Assembly (NCBI GenBank): GCA_944324675.1
Contig: CALUXE010000007.1
Location: 16,098 to 80,097 of the forward strand
Source of the DNA: an uncultured Elusimicrobiales bacterium
GTDB lineage: Bacteria; Elusimicrobiota; Elusimicrobia; Elusimicrobiales; Elusimicrobiaceae
Reading direction: 5' to 3'
DNA length: 64,000 nt
The notes beneath the pieces are model-generated. The model was given only the letters and a program-made list of their open reading frames with translations. It did no database searches and was not told where the DNA came from. Position numbers and translations under genes: made by a program. Shown here in pieces: positions 16,059-24,963 of the stretch (position 1 is the first letter of the stretch; each line of letters opens with the position of its first letter).

Positions 16059-17687
16059 ATGCAAATCAATTCAACAGATCTGTATACCGCGCTTACTTCA
16101 AGCGCGTACAAAAGGCCTGAGGCTACCGCTATAGTATATAACGGCAAGCATTGGTCTTACCACGAGCTCCTCATGAAGGTAGACCGTACTGCCGATATGT
16201 TTTGGGAACACGGCATAAGAAAGAACGATAAAGTAGCCGTAGCGATGCGCAACTCGGTGGAAGTGGTAATTACCAATTACGCGCTTTTCAAAATAGGCGC
16301 GGTAAGCGTACCGATAAACTTTATGGTTTCCAAGGCGGAAGAGTTGAAGTTTATCTTGTCGGACTCGCGTGCAAAGGCGGTGGTTACGCAGGCGGAATTT
16401 CTGCGGCATTATGCCCCGATAAAGAAGGATATCCCCGAACTTAAATATATATTTTCTGTTGATGAGATTCAGTCAAGCGTAGCCAAACTTGAAGATAAAG
16501 ACATAAAACTTTTTTGGCCGGCGGTGGAAAGCAGCCAGTTTAATCCCCAAACATTAAACGTGCGTCCGTTTTATGAAGATTTGGCGATGATTTTATATAC
16601 ATCGGGCACGACGGGCCTGCCCAAAGGCGTTATGCTTACGCATAAGAATATAATGTCGGACGTGTATTCTACGGTACTCTCGTTTAAAATAACGGAAGAC
16701 GATGTTTTCTTATGTATTTTGCCCCTTTTCCATACTTTGGCTTGGACGGCGAATATAGTCCTGCCTATTACTTTGGGGCTCAAGGTGGTGGTGATGGCCA
16801 ATATTACGCCCGCTTCCGCGTGGCTGCATCTTATGGGCAAAGAACGCGTGACTTTAATGATAGCCGTTCCGCAGCTTTACAGCGTTTTGGCCAAGGAGGC
16901 CAAGGGCTTGAAAAAGCTCTATTTGCAATATTGGGCCTTTAGAAAAGTACGCTTTTGCATATCGGGGGCGGCGCCTCTTAACAAAGAGACTCAGGCCCAT
17001 TTCGAAAAGCAGCTCGACCTGCCGATACTGGAAGGCTACGGCTTGACGGAAACCAGCCCTATAGTCAGCGTAAACACCGAACAGAACAGAAAGGCGGGCT
17101 CCGTCGGAATCAATCTGCCTTACGTAAAGATTAGAATAACCGATGACGACGGCAACGAATTGCCCAGAAATACAGAAGGCGAGATATGCGTAAAGGGCGA
17201 TAATGTTTTCCACGGATATTACAACAATCCGCAAGCATCGGCCGACGCTTTTGATAAAGACGGCTGGTTTAAGACGGGCGATATCGGCGTGATAGACAAT
17301 GAAGGATTCTTGTTTATACGCGATAGAAAGAAAGACATGATAATTATCAAAGGGCTGAAGGTGTTTTCCGCGCAGGTTGAACACGTGATAAACGAATATC
17401 CCGGCATAGAGGAATGCGCGGTTGTCGGCGTACCTGACGGACACGGCGGGGAATTTATCAAACTGTACGCGGTTAAAAAGACGGGTGTGGACTTTAACGA
17501 GGCTGATTTTAGGAAATTCCTAAGAAACAGCTTGGATAACTATAAACGCCCAAGAGACGTTGAATTTATGGACGAACTGCCCAAGAACTCGCTTAGAAAG
17601 ATATTGAAGAAAGACCTCCGCCGTATGGCCGTTGAGAAGTTAAAACAACAGGAAGAGGCCGCTCGTTCGTCCGCGGGCATAGAATGA
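16059..17687 (+). CDS. AMP-forming acyl-CoA synthetase/ligase (long-chain fatty acid type)
   Basis: The 542-residue ANL-superfamily enzyme activates a carboxylate as an acyl-adenylate and transfers it to CoA. The P-loop motif ILYTSGTTGLPKGVMLTHKN is near residue 178-197. GYGLTETSPIVS (adenine/acyl site) is near 328 and GWFKTGDIG near 402-410, and IIKGLKVFSAQVE leads to the C-terminal lid. The overall order resembles long-chain fatty-acyl-CoA ligases, but chain length cannot be read from sequence. The stop codon overlaps the start of the cca gene (ATGA), so the two are translationally coupled. Confidence 0.88.
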   Translation: MQINSTDLYTALTSSAYKRPEATAIVYNGKHWSYHELLMKVDRTADMFWEHGIRKNDKVAVAMRNSVEVVITNYALFKIGAVSVPINFMVSKAEELKFILSDSRAKAVVTQAEFLRHYAPIKKDIPELKYIFSVDEIQSSVAKLEDKDIKLFWPAVESSQFNPQTLNVRPFYEDLAMILYTSGTTGLPKGVMLTHKNIMSDVYSTVLSFKITEDDVFLCILPLFHTLAWTANIVLPITLGLKVVVMANITPASAWLHLMGKERVTLMIAVPQLYSVLAKEAKGLKKLYLQYWAFRKVRFCISGAAPLNKETQAHFEKQLDLPILEGYGLTETSPIVSVNTEQNRKAGSVGINLPYVKIRITDDDGNELPRNTEGEICVKGDNVFHGYYNNPQASADAFDKDGWFKTGDIGVIDNEGFLFIRDRKKDMIIIKGLKVFSAQVEHVINEYPGIEECAVVGVPDGHGGEFIKLYAVKKTGVDFNEADFRKFLRNSLDNYKRPRDVEFMDELPKNSLRKILKKDLRRMAVEKLKQQEEAARSSAGIE

Positions 17688-19189
17688 GTAATTTAGGCAA
17701 AATTATAAGGGAAAGCGTCCCCGACGGTTATTATGTCGGGGGCGTTCTTCGTGACGCTTTAATGCGCCGATATTCCGGGGACATAGATTTGGCTATGCCC
17801 AGGGAAGAAGTAAAATCCTGCGCTTTGAAACTGGCTTCCAAATTAAAAGCCGCCGCTTTTGAAATGGACAAGGAGTTTGGCGTTTGGCGCGTAAGCGGCA
17901 AAAGCGGCCTTCAGATAGATTTATGCGCGTTTGTCGGCAAAGACATTAAAACGGATTTAAAACGCCGCGATTTTACCGTAAACGCGCTGGCTTATCCGGT
18001 AAGCTCTCCGGTAAAGATAACCGAAAAGAAGGAAGGGAAAAAGATTTTCCTAAAACTTTGTTCCCTGAAGAAAGACGATATTATAGATTTAAACGGCGGC
18101 ATTGCAGATATCAAGAATAAAATTATTCGGACCAACGGGCCGAAGATATTTCAAGAGGATCCTCTAAGATTATTAAGAGCTTTCAGAACGGCTTGCGAGT
18201 TAAATTTTAAAATAGAAGACAAAACTTTTTCCCTGATAAAGAAAAATTGCTCTTTGGCGTTTAAACCCGCCGGCGAGCGGATACAGGAAGAACTGCGCCG
18301 CATATTTCTGGCCGCGAATACAGCATCGGTTCTACGCGAAATGGATAAAAGCGGAGTATTATGCTCTTTGATAGCCGAGCTTGCGAAGCAAAAGAATTGC
18401 GCTCTGTGCTATTACGGAGAGGGGGGAGTTTTTACCCATACGATGAAGGTGGTGGAGCGCATTGAGTTCCTGCTTAACAATTTAAAAAGGGCTTTCCCTA
18501 AATACCACGCTAAATTAAAGCCCTATACAGCGGATATTTCTATCTATAAAATGGCGGCTTTGCTTCACGATATAGCCAAGCCCGCGACCGCCAAGGAGAT
18601 TAACGGCAGGCTGAGATTTTTTCATCACGAAGAGCGGGGCAGCGAAATGGCGGGAAAATTTCTTAAGAAATTGAAGTTTTCTTCCGACTCCCAAAGGCTT
18701 ATATGCAAGATGATATATTATCATTTGCGGCCGAGCAATCTCGCCAGCAACGAAATAGTAACGGATAAAGGGATATATAAATTTTTTAAGGAATTGGGCC
18801 CCGCCGGCGTGCCGATGCTTTTATTATGCTGGGCGGATTATACAAGTTATGTAAAGCCGCGCCAGCTTTCTTCCTTAATGAGGAAATCCATTCTTCCCGT
18901 AATGACTATGGAGGAAGCTAAGAAAACGGAAAATGTCGGCAAAACTTTGCGGCATATGCAGATGCTCAATTTCCTTTTCGGCAAATATTTTAACAAGGGG
19001 AAACGCTACACCGCTCCTGCCAAAATCATAGACGGGCGTGATATCATGCGTGTATTAGGCATACCCCCCGGTCCGAAAGTCGGCGAGATTTTGGAACAGG
19101 TGATATTGGAGCAGGTTGAAGGCAAAATAAAGACTAGGGAAGAGGCTCTGCGATTTATTCTTGAAAATAAGAGCAAGCTTCTCGGATAG
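17684..19189 (+). CDS. cca: CCA tRNA nucleotidyltransferase / poly(A) polymerase family with HD domain
   Basis: The 501-residue class II nucleotidyltransferase has the head motif YYVGGVLRDALM followed by the metal-binding DIDLAM near residues 31-36, KRRDFTVNALAY with template residues, and DPLRLLRAFR. An HD phosphohydrolase domain starts near residue 245 and contains LLHDIAKPAT near 292. The enzyme adds or repairs the 3' CCA of tRNAs. The tRNA-Gly gene 60 bp downstream does not encode CCA, which fits this need. The start overlaps the preceding stop by 4 bp. Confidence 0.92.
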   Translation: MSNLGKIIRESVPDGYYVGGVLRDALMRRYSGDIDLAMPREEVKSCALKLASKLKAAAFEMDKEFGVWRVSGKSGLQIDLCAFVGKDIKTDLKRRDFTVNALAYPVSSPVKITEKKEGKKIFLKLCSLKKDDIIDLNGGIADIKNKIIRTNGPKIFQEDPLRLLRAFRTACELNFKIEDKTFSLIKKNCSLAFKPAGERIQEELRRIFLAANTASVLREMDKSGVLCSLIAELAKQKNCALCYYGEGGVFTHTMKVVERIEFLLNNLKRAFPKYHAKLKPYTADISIYKMAALLHDIAKPATAKEINGRLRFFHHEERGSEMAGKFLKKLKFSSDSQRLICKMIYYHLRPSNLASNEIVTDKGIYKFFKELGPAGVPMLLLCWADYTSYVKPRQLSSLMRKSILPVMTMEEAKKTENVGKTLRHMQMLNFLFGKYFNKGKRYTAPAKIIDGRDIMRVLGIPPGPKVGEILEQVILEQVEGKIKTREEALRFILENKSKLLG

Positions 19190-19249
19190 CGGTACAATAA
19201 AGTTGCCGAAAGGCATTTTATTTTAGTAAAATAAAAGTGTTGAGTTTGT

Positions 19250-19320
19250 GCGGGCGTGGTTCAATGGTAGAACGGAAGCTTCCCAAGCTTTAGACGAGGG
19301 TTCGATTCCCTTCGCCCGCT
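19250..19320 (+). tRNA. tRNA-Gly (anticodon CCC)
   Basis: The 71-nt cloverleaf has the acceptor stem GCGGGCG/CGCCCGC, a D-arm with GGTTCAATGGTAGAAC, the anticodon loop TTCCCAA and a T-arm with GGTTCGATTCC. The discriminator base is T. The 3' CCA is not encoded. Confidence 0.95.
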
Positions 19321-19334
19321 TTTAAGAGGTCCAT

Positions 19335-19940
19335 ATGCCCGAAGAAATTCAAGAGAACAGCAAAAAAACTTCAAAAGAAATTTGGTTGTTTTTAATATTT
19401 GTAGATATAGTGGCTTTATGCGTTTTCGGCTTTTTCGTATACAGAGCTTTTTTTAACGGTTTTGACTTCGCTTCCTTAATGCCGCAAAGTTCCTCCCAGG
19501 AAGAGGAAATACTTTCAGAAGAAACTCTTGCGGAGGATATCTCCGTAGAAGATATAAATATCCCGGAAGAAGAACCCCTTCCCTCCGAAGCGGAACAAAC
19601 CCCGAAAGAGGCGCCTAGCGTTAAGGAAGAAATATCTCCGGCGCAAGAGTCTTCTTCCGCTATTCAAGCCGAGCCTAAACGGCAAAGCGTATTTATATCC
19701 GGCAGCGGGAAAACAAGAAAAGTGACTTTTAAATATTACGGCGACGCCGATAAGGTTTCCATAGTATCCGGGTTCACTATGCGTAAACCTATAGCTCTTA
19801 AAAAGAGCGGCGGGATATGGTCGACGACATTGGTAATATACCCCGGCGAATACAGATATCTGTATATCGTTGACGGCAAAGAAATACCCGATCCTAACGC
19901 CGAACAGGAAGACGGCCGTTCCATATTGGTAGTCAAGTAA
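19335..19940 (+). CDS. Membrane-anchored protein with CBM48/AMPK-like glycogen-binding domain
   Basis: The 201-residue protein has a short cytoplasmic N-terminus, one transmembrane helix near 17-38 (IWLFLIFVDIVALCVFGFFV), an acidic Glu/Pro/Ser-rich linker (about 55-115) and a C-terminal beta-sandwich: VTFKYYGDADKVSIVSG, KKSGGIWSTTLVIYPG, YRYLYIVDGKEIPDPNA. That order is typical of the E-set/CBM48 domain of AMPK-beta and glycogen-branching enzymes. The domain probably lies outside the inner membrane and may bind an alpha-glucan; the ligand is inference. AGAGG lies upstream of the ATG. The gene sits 14 nt after tRNA-Gly and may be co-transcribed with it. Confidence 0.65.
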   Translation: MPEEIQENSKKTSKEIWLFLIFVDIVALCVFGFFVYRAFFNGFDFASLMPQSSSQEEEILSEETLAEDISVEDINIPEEEPLPSEAEQTPKEAPSVKEEISPAQESSSAIQAEPKRQSVFISGSGKTRKVTFKYYGDADKVSIVSGFTMRKPIALKKSGGIWSTTLVIYPGEYRYLYIVDGKEIPDPNAEQEDGRSILVVK

Positions 19941-19960
19941 AAGCCGTATAATAATATTTC

Positions 19961-19995
19961 AAATCCGCGTATATTTTTTATACGCGGATTTTTCT
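19961..19995 (+). terminator. Intrinsic terminator after the CBM48 gene
   Basis: A 13-bp stem AAATCCGCGTATA/TATACGCGGATTT (19961-19973, 19979-19991) is followed by TTTCTGTC. Confidence 0.85.
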
Positions 19996-20149
19996 GTCTT
20001 TAGAAAAGGGCGGCTAGGCCGGGGGATTTTCATTTTTATTCTTCCCTCAGAGGAAAGCAGCCCTGGAAAATATTCATTATTTTTTGTTTTTTCTTTGCTG
20101 TTGGGCAAGCGCGCGGGGATTATATTCTGCGGCGCGGTTAAAAACAATA

Positions 20150-20174
20150 AGCGCTTGCCTGTTTTTTTGATAAA
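20150..20174 (+). promoter_or_regulatory. Prepilin-type promoter box (degenerate copy)
   Basis: AGCGCTTGCCT, a seven-T tract and GATAAA occur in the same order as AGCGGTTGACTTG, a ten-T tract and GATAAA upstream of the intact prepilin at 63,439. The shared box ties the two genes to one regulation scheme, but I cannot assign a sigma factor. Confidence 0.45.
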
Positions 20175-20210
20175 ATTCTTTTGCGTTCAAGATCTCGCAG
20201 AGGGGATAAT

Positions 20211-20692
20211 ATGCTAAAAAACAAAGGTTTTACTCTTATAGAATTGCTGGTAGCGGTCTAATTATAGTAATACTGGCGGCCATAGCTTTTCCTAGATATA
20301 ATTTAGCGGCGGAAAAAGCCCGTTTTGTGCAGGCCATAACTATCGTTAAAGCCATAGTTGAAGCGGAAAAGGTGTATTATTTGGCTACCGGTTCTTATAC
20401 GACGACTTTGGACGATTTGGATGTAACTTTTCCTCAAGAAAGTTTTAACGGGTTTGGGGAGTTGATCATTCATACCAGCCCAATATTACATGTCCAAATA
20501 GGGAGAAAAATAGAAAATAAATGGGTTTGGGTAGCCTCTTATTTAAGAGAAAACAAAACTATAGAAGTAGGCTGCACGACTTATATCTCATATCCATCTT
20601 TCTCTATGCCGGTTAAGCTTTGCGAGTCGCTTTCAAACAACGCTACTCCGCAGATTATTGAAAGCGGGTATTATTTTTGCCCTATAAGATAA
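20211..20692 (+). pseudogene. Frameshifted type IV prepilin-like gene
   Basis: The ATG after GGGGATAAT starts MLKNKGFTLIELLVAV, a class III (prepilin peptidase) leader, then hits TAA at 20259. One base inserted in GCGGTCTAATT restores the expected hydrophobic helix (LIIVILAAIAFPRYNLAAEKARF) and the 120-codon remainder, so a single-base deletion explains the break. The mature part has pilin-like spacing and a pair of cysteines near the end. The intact relative is at 63,439-63,942. A sequencing or assembly error in the deletion cannot be excluded. Confidence 0.8.
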
Positions 20693-20913
20693 GGCTGATA
20701 CTATTTTGTTTTATATCTTTAAGCGAAAAAAACAATTTATAAATATCAAAAAACGAAAGCGGAAAATTAAATTTTTAAAATTAATTTAAATTCTTTGGGA
20801 ATATGGAAAATATTCTTTAAAAAGCTGCTTTTTCAGACGGAGAACAACAGATTTGTATAGGCAAAAAGCCACTTGATTTTTTTAAAAATTTTTATCTAAT
20901 TTTTATAAAAAAG

Positions 20914-20942
20914 TTGAAAAAGTTTTTCTTTTGTAGTATTAT
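20914..20942 (+). promoter_or_regulatory. Strong promoter of the H1-like gene
   Basis: TTGAAA (20914-20919) and TATTAT (20937-20942) have a 17-bp spacer. They follow about 200 bp of very AT-rich sequence (20,700-20,913) with A- and T-tracts that could serve as an UP element or bent DNA. No gene is visible in that stretch. Confidence 0.65.
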
Positions 20943-20981
20943 TTCATTGAAGTTATATCCTTATATTCAGGAGAAATAAAA

Positions 20982-21215
20982 ATGCCTGTAAAGAAAAAAG
21001 TAGCAGCCAAAAAACCGGCTAAGAAAGTAGCCGTAAAGAAAGCCGCTGTAAAGAAACCGGCTAAGAAAGCTTGCGCCAAGAAAGCTTGCTGCGGCAAGAA
21101 AGCTTGCGCCAAGAAGCCGGCAGCCAAAAAAGTTGCCGTAAAGAAAGCGGCGGCGAAAAAAACCGCCGTTAAGAAATGCGCAAAAAAGACGGTTAAAAAG
21201 GCTTCCAAGAAATAA
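20982..21215 (+). CDS. Histone H1-like Lys/Ala-rich DNA-binding protein
   Basis: The 77-residue protein is almost entirely KKA/KKP/KKV repeats (AAKKPAKKVAVKKAAVKK and so on) with six cysteines, four of them in a central CAKKACCGKKAC cluster. This resembles the C-terminal tail of histone H1 and chlamydial or bordetellar H1-like nucleoid proteins. It is predicted to be disordered and to bind DNA through charge. The start is supported by AGGAGA (20969-20974) and a strong promoter. The reverse-strand open frame over the same repeats is a composition artefact. The cysteines could make it redox-sensitive; that is inference. Confidence 0.85.
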   Translation: MPVKKKVAAKKPAKKVAVKKAAVKKPAKKACAKKACCGKKACAKKPAAKKVAVKKAAAKKTAVKKCAKKTVKKASKK

Positions 21216-21231
21216 CTTTTTAACGGTTTTG

Positions 21232-21264
21232 AAAGGCGCGCTCTAAAAGGGCGCGCCTTTTTTT
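21232..21264 (+). terminator. Intrinsic terminator of the H1-like gene
   Basis: A 10-bp stem AAAGGCGCGC/GCGCGCCTTT (21232-21241, 21251-21260) continues into a T-run. Confidence 0.9.
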
Positions 21265-21461
21265 GTTGAAGGATTTTTAGAATAAACTTTAGGCGTAAAG
21301 CTGAGGGGCTTTTTTTATTTTTCTTGTTTTACAATTATCTTTGCCGAAAGCTCGTAATGATAAGTTCTTCGCTATAAGCCCGCCGCCCGTGGATAGGAGT
21401 TCTTCCTTTAGCTCCGCTTTTGGCGGTGAGAAAGCCGTCGCAAAGCGTTGGGGCGCAAATA

Positions 21462-21497
21462 AAAATCCCCCGCTCTTTAAAAGGAGCGGGGGATTTT
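21462..21497. terminator. Bidirectional terminator at the end of the rplS operon
   Basis: A 14-bp stem AAAATCCCCCGCTC/GAGCGGGGGATTTT with an 8-nt loop is flanked by A and T runs. Between it and the H1-like terminator (21,265-21,461) I see no credible gene. Confidence 0.85.
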
Positions 21498-21511
21498 GTT
21501 TTTTAAATATT

Positions 21512-21943
21512 TTACTTCGTTTCGGGGGCCGTTTCTTCGGTCTGAGCCGGGGCCACATTTTCTTCCGTTACGGTTTCTTGCACCGTTTGGGAGCCGGGCA
21601 CCGCTTTGGCTTTTTCCTGCAGTCTGGCCGCTTTGCCGGAAAGTTTCTTTAAGTAATTGAGTTTCGCTCTTCTTACTTTGCCGACTTTCAATACTTCTAT
21701 CTTTTCAATTCTCGGGGAATGCAAGGGGAAAATGCGCTCCACCCCTACGCCGAAGGATACTTTCCTTACCGTGAAGCTTTCGCTTATCCCTTTGCCTCTT
21801 CTGGCTATTACTACGCCGTCAAAAAGCTGAATTCTTTCGTTATCGCCTTCTACTACTTTTACCGATACTCTTACCGTATCGCCCGCTTTGAAGGAAGGCA
21901 GGTCTTTTTTTAATTGCGCTGCAGCAATTTCATTCATGTTCAT
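21512..21943 (-). CDS. rplS: 50S ribosomal protein L19 with extended acidic C-terminus
   Basis: L19 lies at the 30S/50S interface. The core is typical: [58 protein letters not shown] and [16 protein letters not shown]. At 143 residues it is about 25 longer than usual, owing to a Glu/Thr/Val/Pro-rich tail (residues about 112-143). I place the start at 21943 because GAGGAG lies 11 nt upstream and the preceding in-frame codons overlap trmD. It is the last gene of the fmt-to-rplS operon. Confidence 0.95.
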   Translation of the reverse strand: MNMNEIAAAQLKKDLPSFKAGDTVRVSVKVVEGDNERIQLFDGVVIARRGKGISESFTVRKVSFGVGVERIFPLHSPRIEKIEVLKVGKVRRAKLNYLKKLSGKAARLQEKAKAVPGSQTVQETVTEENVAPAQTEETAPETK

Positions 21944-21947
21944 ACTT

Positions 21948-22685
21948 CTATTTTCTCCTCTTGAGTCTTTTTTTCTTTTCTTCGCTTGTTTTGAGAGGTC
22001 TATTATCAAGCAAGTCGGGCCTTAATTTCTTCGTGATTTTTAAAGCCTCGTTTAACTTCCATTCTTCAATCTCTTTATGGTTCCCGCTTAACAATACGGC
22101 GGGCACCTTTCTTCTTCGCCATACTTCCGGCCTGGTGTACTGCGGCGCTTCAAGGAGGTTATCCTCAAAACTTTCCTTCGCGGTTACATCTTTTTTAGCG
22201 AAGGTGCCCGGCTGAAGCCTGGCTATGGCGTCTATCATCGCGCAAGCGGCCAATTCGCCGCCGGTAAGGATAAAATCGCCCAAAGAGATTTCCAAGTCTA
22301 TCTCGGGGTAGATCCTCGCGTCTACGCCTTCGTAATGCCCGCATAAGAATATCAGGTGCTTCTCTTTCGCCAGTTTTTTGGCCAGCTTCTGATTAAACAC
22401 TTTACCGCGCGGGCTTGTCATAACAACTAAAGGCTTTTTCCCTTTCAAAGGGGATTGCTTCTTTAATTGTTTTACGGCCTGATAGAGCGGTTCGGCTTTC
22501 ATTAACATTCCGGCCCCGCCGCCGTACGGCCTGTCATCAACAGTTTTATGTTTATCTTTTGTGAAGACTCTCGGGTTTAAATACCCTATTTCAATTATGC
22601 CCTTGCCCCTTGTTCTGCCCATTATACTGCTTGTCAGATACGGTTCCATAACTTCGGGGAACAAGGTTATAATATCAATCTTCAT
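21948..22685 (-). CDS. trmD: tRNA (guanine-N1-)-methyltransferase
   Basis: The 245-residue SPOUT methyltransferase makes m1G37 in tRNAs to prevent frameshifting. [39 protein letters not shown], the knot motif [12 protein letters not shown] and [14 protein letters not shown] are all family hallmarks. The start codon overlaps the stop of khpA by one base. The usual rimM partner is absent here, and a KH-domain gene stands in that position. The C-terminus is Lys/Arg-rich. Confidence 0.97.
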   Translation of the reverse strand: MKIDIITLFPEVMEPYLTSSIMGRTRGKGIIEIGYLNPRVFTKDKHKTVDDRPYGGGAGMLMKAEPLYQAVKQLKKQSPLKGKKPLVVMTSPRGKVFNQKLAKKLAKEKHLIFLCGHYEGVDARIYPEIDLEISLGDFILTGGELAACAMIDAIARLQPGTFAKKDVTAKESFEDNLLEAPQYTRPEVWRRRKVPAVLLSGNHKEIEEWKLNEALKITKKLRPDLLDNRPLKTSEEKKKRLKRRK

Positions 22686-22915
22686 CAGTCTTCCAGTTTT
22701 AGGGATACTTTCTTATTGGCTTTGGCCGCCGCGGCGCTGAGCACCGTCCTCACCGCTTTGATTATACAGCCGTCTTTCCCTATCACTTTGCCCTTGTCGC
22801 AAGGGTCAACTTTCGCCGTAAGATAAACACTATTTTGTTCTTCTTTGGCTTCCACTACGACGCTGTCTTTCTTCGTCGCCAGTGAAGTCAGCAGGAATAT
22901 TGCCATTTCTTTCAT
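22685..22915 (-). CDS. khpA: KH-domain RNA-binding protein KhpA
   Basis: The 76-residue protein is a single KH domain with the RNA-gripping GKDG loop (VIGKDGCIIKAVRTVL). KhpA proteins bind RNA, often with KhpB, and their genes are commonly placed between rpsP and rimM/trmD, as here. An unusually hydrophobic N-terminus (MAIFLLTSLA) is typical of the family. Confidence 0.9.
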   Translation of the reverse strand: MKEMAIFLLTSLATKKDSVVVEAKEEQNSVYLTAKVDPCDKGKVIGKDGCIIKAVRTVLSAAAAKANKKVSLKLED

Positions 22916-22941
22916 AAGAACACCTTTTTAAAGGCAGGCAA

Positions 22942-23184
22942 TTATTTGCTTGCTTTTTTGATTAAAGAGGCCACAGTCTTAGACGGTATCGCTCCGACTT
23001 TTACCCAATGGTTTACTCTTTCAAGGTCAAGCTTAATCTGCTCTGTTTCTTTTACGCAGGGATTATAAGTCCCGAGTACTTCTTTAGCCTGAGAACCCAC
23101 CGCGCTTCTTTTTTCCGCGGCTACAATTCTGTATTGCGGCTGAGTGCGTTTGCCGGTTCTCTGGAGTCTGATTACTACTGCCAT
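22942..23184 (-). CDS. rpsP: 30S ribosomal protein S16
   Basis: The 80-residue protein begins VVIRLQRTGKRTQPQYRIVAAEKRS and contains LGTYNPCVKE and VNHWVKVGAIPSKTVASLIKKA, the standard S16 pattern. GGAGAAG lies upstream on the minus strand. It is followed by khpA, trmD and rplS, the classical ribosomal/tRNA modification operon. Confidence 0.97.
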   Translation of the reverse strand: MAVVIRLQRTGKRTQPQYRIVAAEKRSAVGSQAKEVLGTYNPCVKETEQIKLDLERVNHWVKVGAIPSKTVASLIKKASK

Positions 23185-23248
23185 TTTCTTCTCCTTTTAT
23201 TTGCCTTTGCCGTTATGGGCAAGGCAAATGTGGTTTTGTTTAAAATCT

Positions 23249-23947
23249 TTATTTAATTTCCGCCGCTTGGCGTATTTGCGCGATGGCCTCTTTTATATCG
23301 CTTTGCCCGAATACCGCGTTGCCCGCCACCAAGGCGTCCGCGCCCGCTTCTACCGCTTTAGCGGCGGTATCTTTGTTTATTCCGCCGTCAACTTCCAGCC
23401 AAATGGCGCGCCCGCCGGCTTTTATCATATCCCGTATATCGGATATTTGTTTCAGGCTTGAGGGCAAAAAAGCCTGCCCGCCAAAGCCGGGATATACGCT
23501 CATTACCAGTATCAAATCTATCAGATCGATATAAGGTGCTATATCGCAAGGCTTGGTATCGGGTTTTATTGAAATGCCGCAGGATAATCCTTGGGCTTTT
23601 ATCCCTTTAAGCAATTGCTTTATGTCGCCTTTGCTTTCTATATGCAAAGTCAAAGAACTCGCGCCCGCTTTTATGAACGGGGCTATAAAATCCGCCGGCT
23701 TTTCTACCATTAGGTGGACATCCTGCGCCAGAGCCGTAAAACCGTCTATAGCTTTCACCGTAGCGGGGCCGAAACTCAAATTCGGCACGAAATGCCCGTC
23801 CATTATGTCTATGTGGAGCCAATCGGCTCCGCCCTGCTGCGCCTGCTTTATTTGTTCGCCCAAAACAAGCTGATCGGCCGACAATATTGAAGGCGCGATA
23901 ACGGTTTTATCTTTAGGCCAAGCGGCGCATGCGGGCAGATTTATCAT
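23249..23947 (-). CDS. rpe: Ribulose-phosphate 3-epimerase
   Basis: The TIM-barrel enzyme interconverts ribulose-5-phosphate and xylulose-5-phosphate in the pentose phosphate pathway. Signatures are IAPSILSADQLVLGEQI, WLHIDIMDGHFVPNLSFGP (metal-binding His and Asp), LVMSVYPGFGGQAFLP and WLEVDGGINKDTAAKAVEAGADALVAGNAVF. The length of 232 residues is slightly above average because of a 14-residue N-terminal addition. Its start overlaps the PASTA gene by 4 bp, so translation is coupled. Confidence 0.96.
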   Translation of the reverse strand: MINLPACAAWPKDKTVIAPSILSADQLVLGEQIKQAQQGGADWLHIDIMDGHFVPNLSFGPATVKAIDGFTALAQDVHLMVEKPADFIAPFIKAGASSLTLHIESKGDIKQLLKGIKAQGLSCGISIKPDTKPCDIAPYIDLIDLILVMSVYPGFGGQAFLPSSLKQISDIRDMIKAGGRAIWLEVDGGINKDTAAKAVEAGADALVAGNAVFGQSDIKEAIAQIRQAAEIK

Positions 23948-24963
23948 TTCATTTCCTTTTCTCTTACGAGAACCCCGTCAACATAAATTCTAAATTTCGC
24001 GTCGCCGCCGTAAGGCACCGTCAAGTCTATCTTGGAGCCGGGCTGTTTATATTCGTTTAATACTTCCCGCTCGCCGATGGAGTCTATCAAAACTATCTTT
24101 ACCCTGTTCTGATTTTTGCCCTGCGGCAATTCATAATAGATGCGGTGCGTCTTTTCGTCGTCGGATACGGGGCGCGTGCTTACCGTTATTTCTATTGACG
24201 ATTTGGGCGCTATTTCCGTATCGGGGGCGGGGGTCTGCTTGATTATCGTGCTGTTGGGGAACATGGAGTTCTTGTCCTCGGTAAGTATAATCTCTATATT
24301 GTTTTCCGAGGCCCAGCGATTGGCTTCCTGCAGTTTCTTCTGTCTGAAATCGGGCATTAAAATCTGTGAGGACAGCGGCTTTCCGCTTGATATTACCAAG
24401 TCTATCGGCTGGCCCTTGCTTACCAATTCGCCCGCTAAAGGCGTTTGGCTTACCACATAGCCTTTCTCTACCGTCAAGGAAGATGCCGTCTGTTTAAGCC
24501 CTACGGCAAGATGGCTTTGCCTTAACATAAGTTCGGCGTTTCTCTGTAAGACGCCCGCGACATCCGGCACTTCTATATTTTCGCTGCCTTGGCTGAGCCA
24601 TACTCTTACCACTTTGCCTTCCCGCACTATCGTTCCGGCGGGGGGGAGCTGCCTTATTACGGAGCCTGAGGGTATTTCAGGCTGGAATTCTTCCCCGGCT
24701 TTAAATATCGCCAAATTCGCGTTGGCTAAAATGTCTATGGCCGTATCTACTGGTTTTTTTGATAAATCGGGAACGGTGGTTTCTTCCCTGCTGTGCACTA
24801 TCGCTGAAAAAGCCCAGTCAAACGAGAAAAACCCCACCACCGCCAAAAATACGCCTATTATGCACAGCACCGCCAAAGCCTTGAAAACGGAAGCGAACAC
24901 TATAGGTTTATCGTCTAAAAAATCATCTCTTAATTCATTGTCTTTTTTCATAAGTTTACTCAA
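23944..24963 (-). CDS. Membrane-anchored PASTA-domain protein without kinase domain
   Basis: The 339-residue protein has one transmembrane helix near 29-52 (ALAVLCIIGVFLAVVGFFSFDW) and at least three tandem PASTA repeats. Each has the VPDL.. / A...L..A.. / SQ.P..G..V..G..V.. pattern (about 60-125, 128-190, 195-265); for example RQLPPAGTIVREGKVVRVWLS. A C-terminal beta domain follows. PASTA domains bind peptidoglycan fragments or mediate division-protein contacts. Here they are not attached to a Ser/Thr kinase or a PBP. Start and stop overlap fmt and rpe by 4 bp each, placing a wall-sensing type protein inside a translation operon. Confidence 0.88.
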   Translation of the reverse strand: MSKLMKKDNELRDDFLDDKPIVFASVFKALAVLCIIGVFLAVVGFFSFDWAFSAIVHSREETTVPDLSKKPVDTAIDILANANLAIFKAGEEFQPEIPSGSVIRQLPPAGTIVREGKVVRVWLSQGSENIEVPDVAGVLQRNAELMLRQSHLAVGLKQTASSLTVEKGYVVSQTPLAGELVSKGQPIDLVISSGKPLSSQILMPDFRQKKLQEANRWASENNIEIILTEDKNSMFPNSTIIKQTPAPDTEIAPKSSIEITVSTRPVSDDEKTHRIYYELPQGKNQNRVKIVLIDSIGEREVLNEYKQPGSKIDLTVPYGGDAKFRIYVDGVLVREKEMK

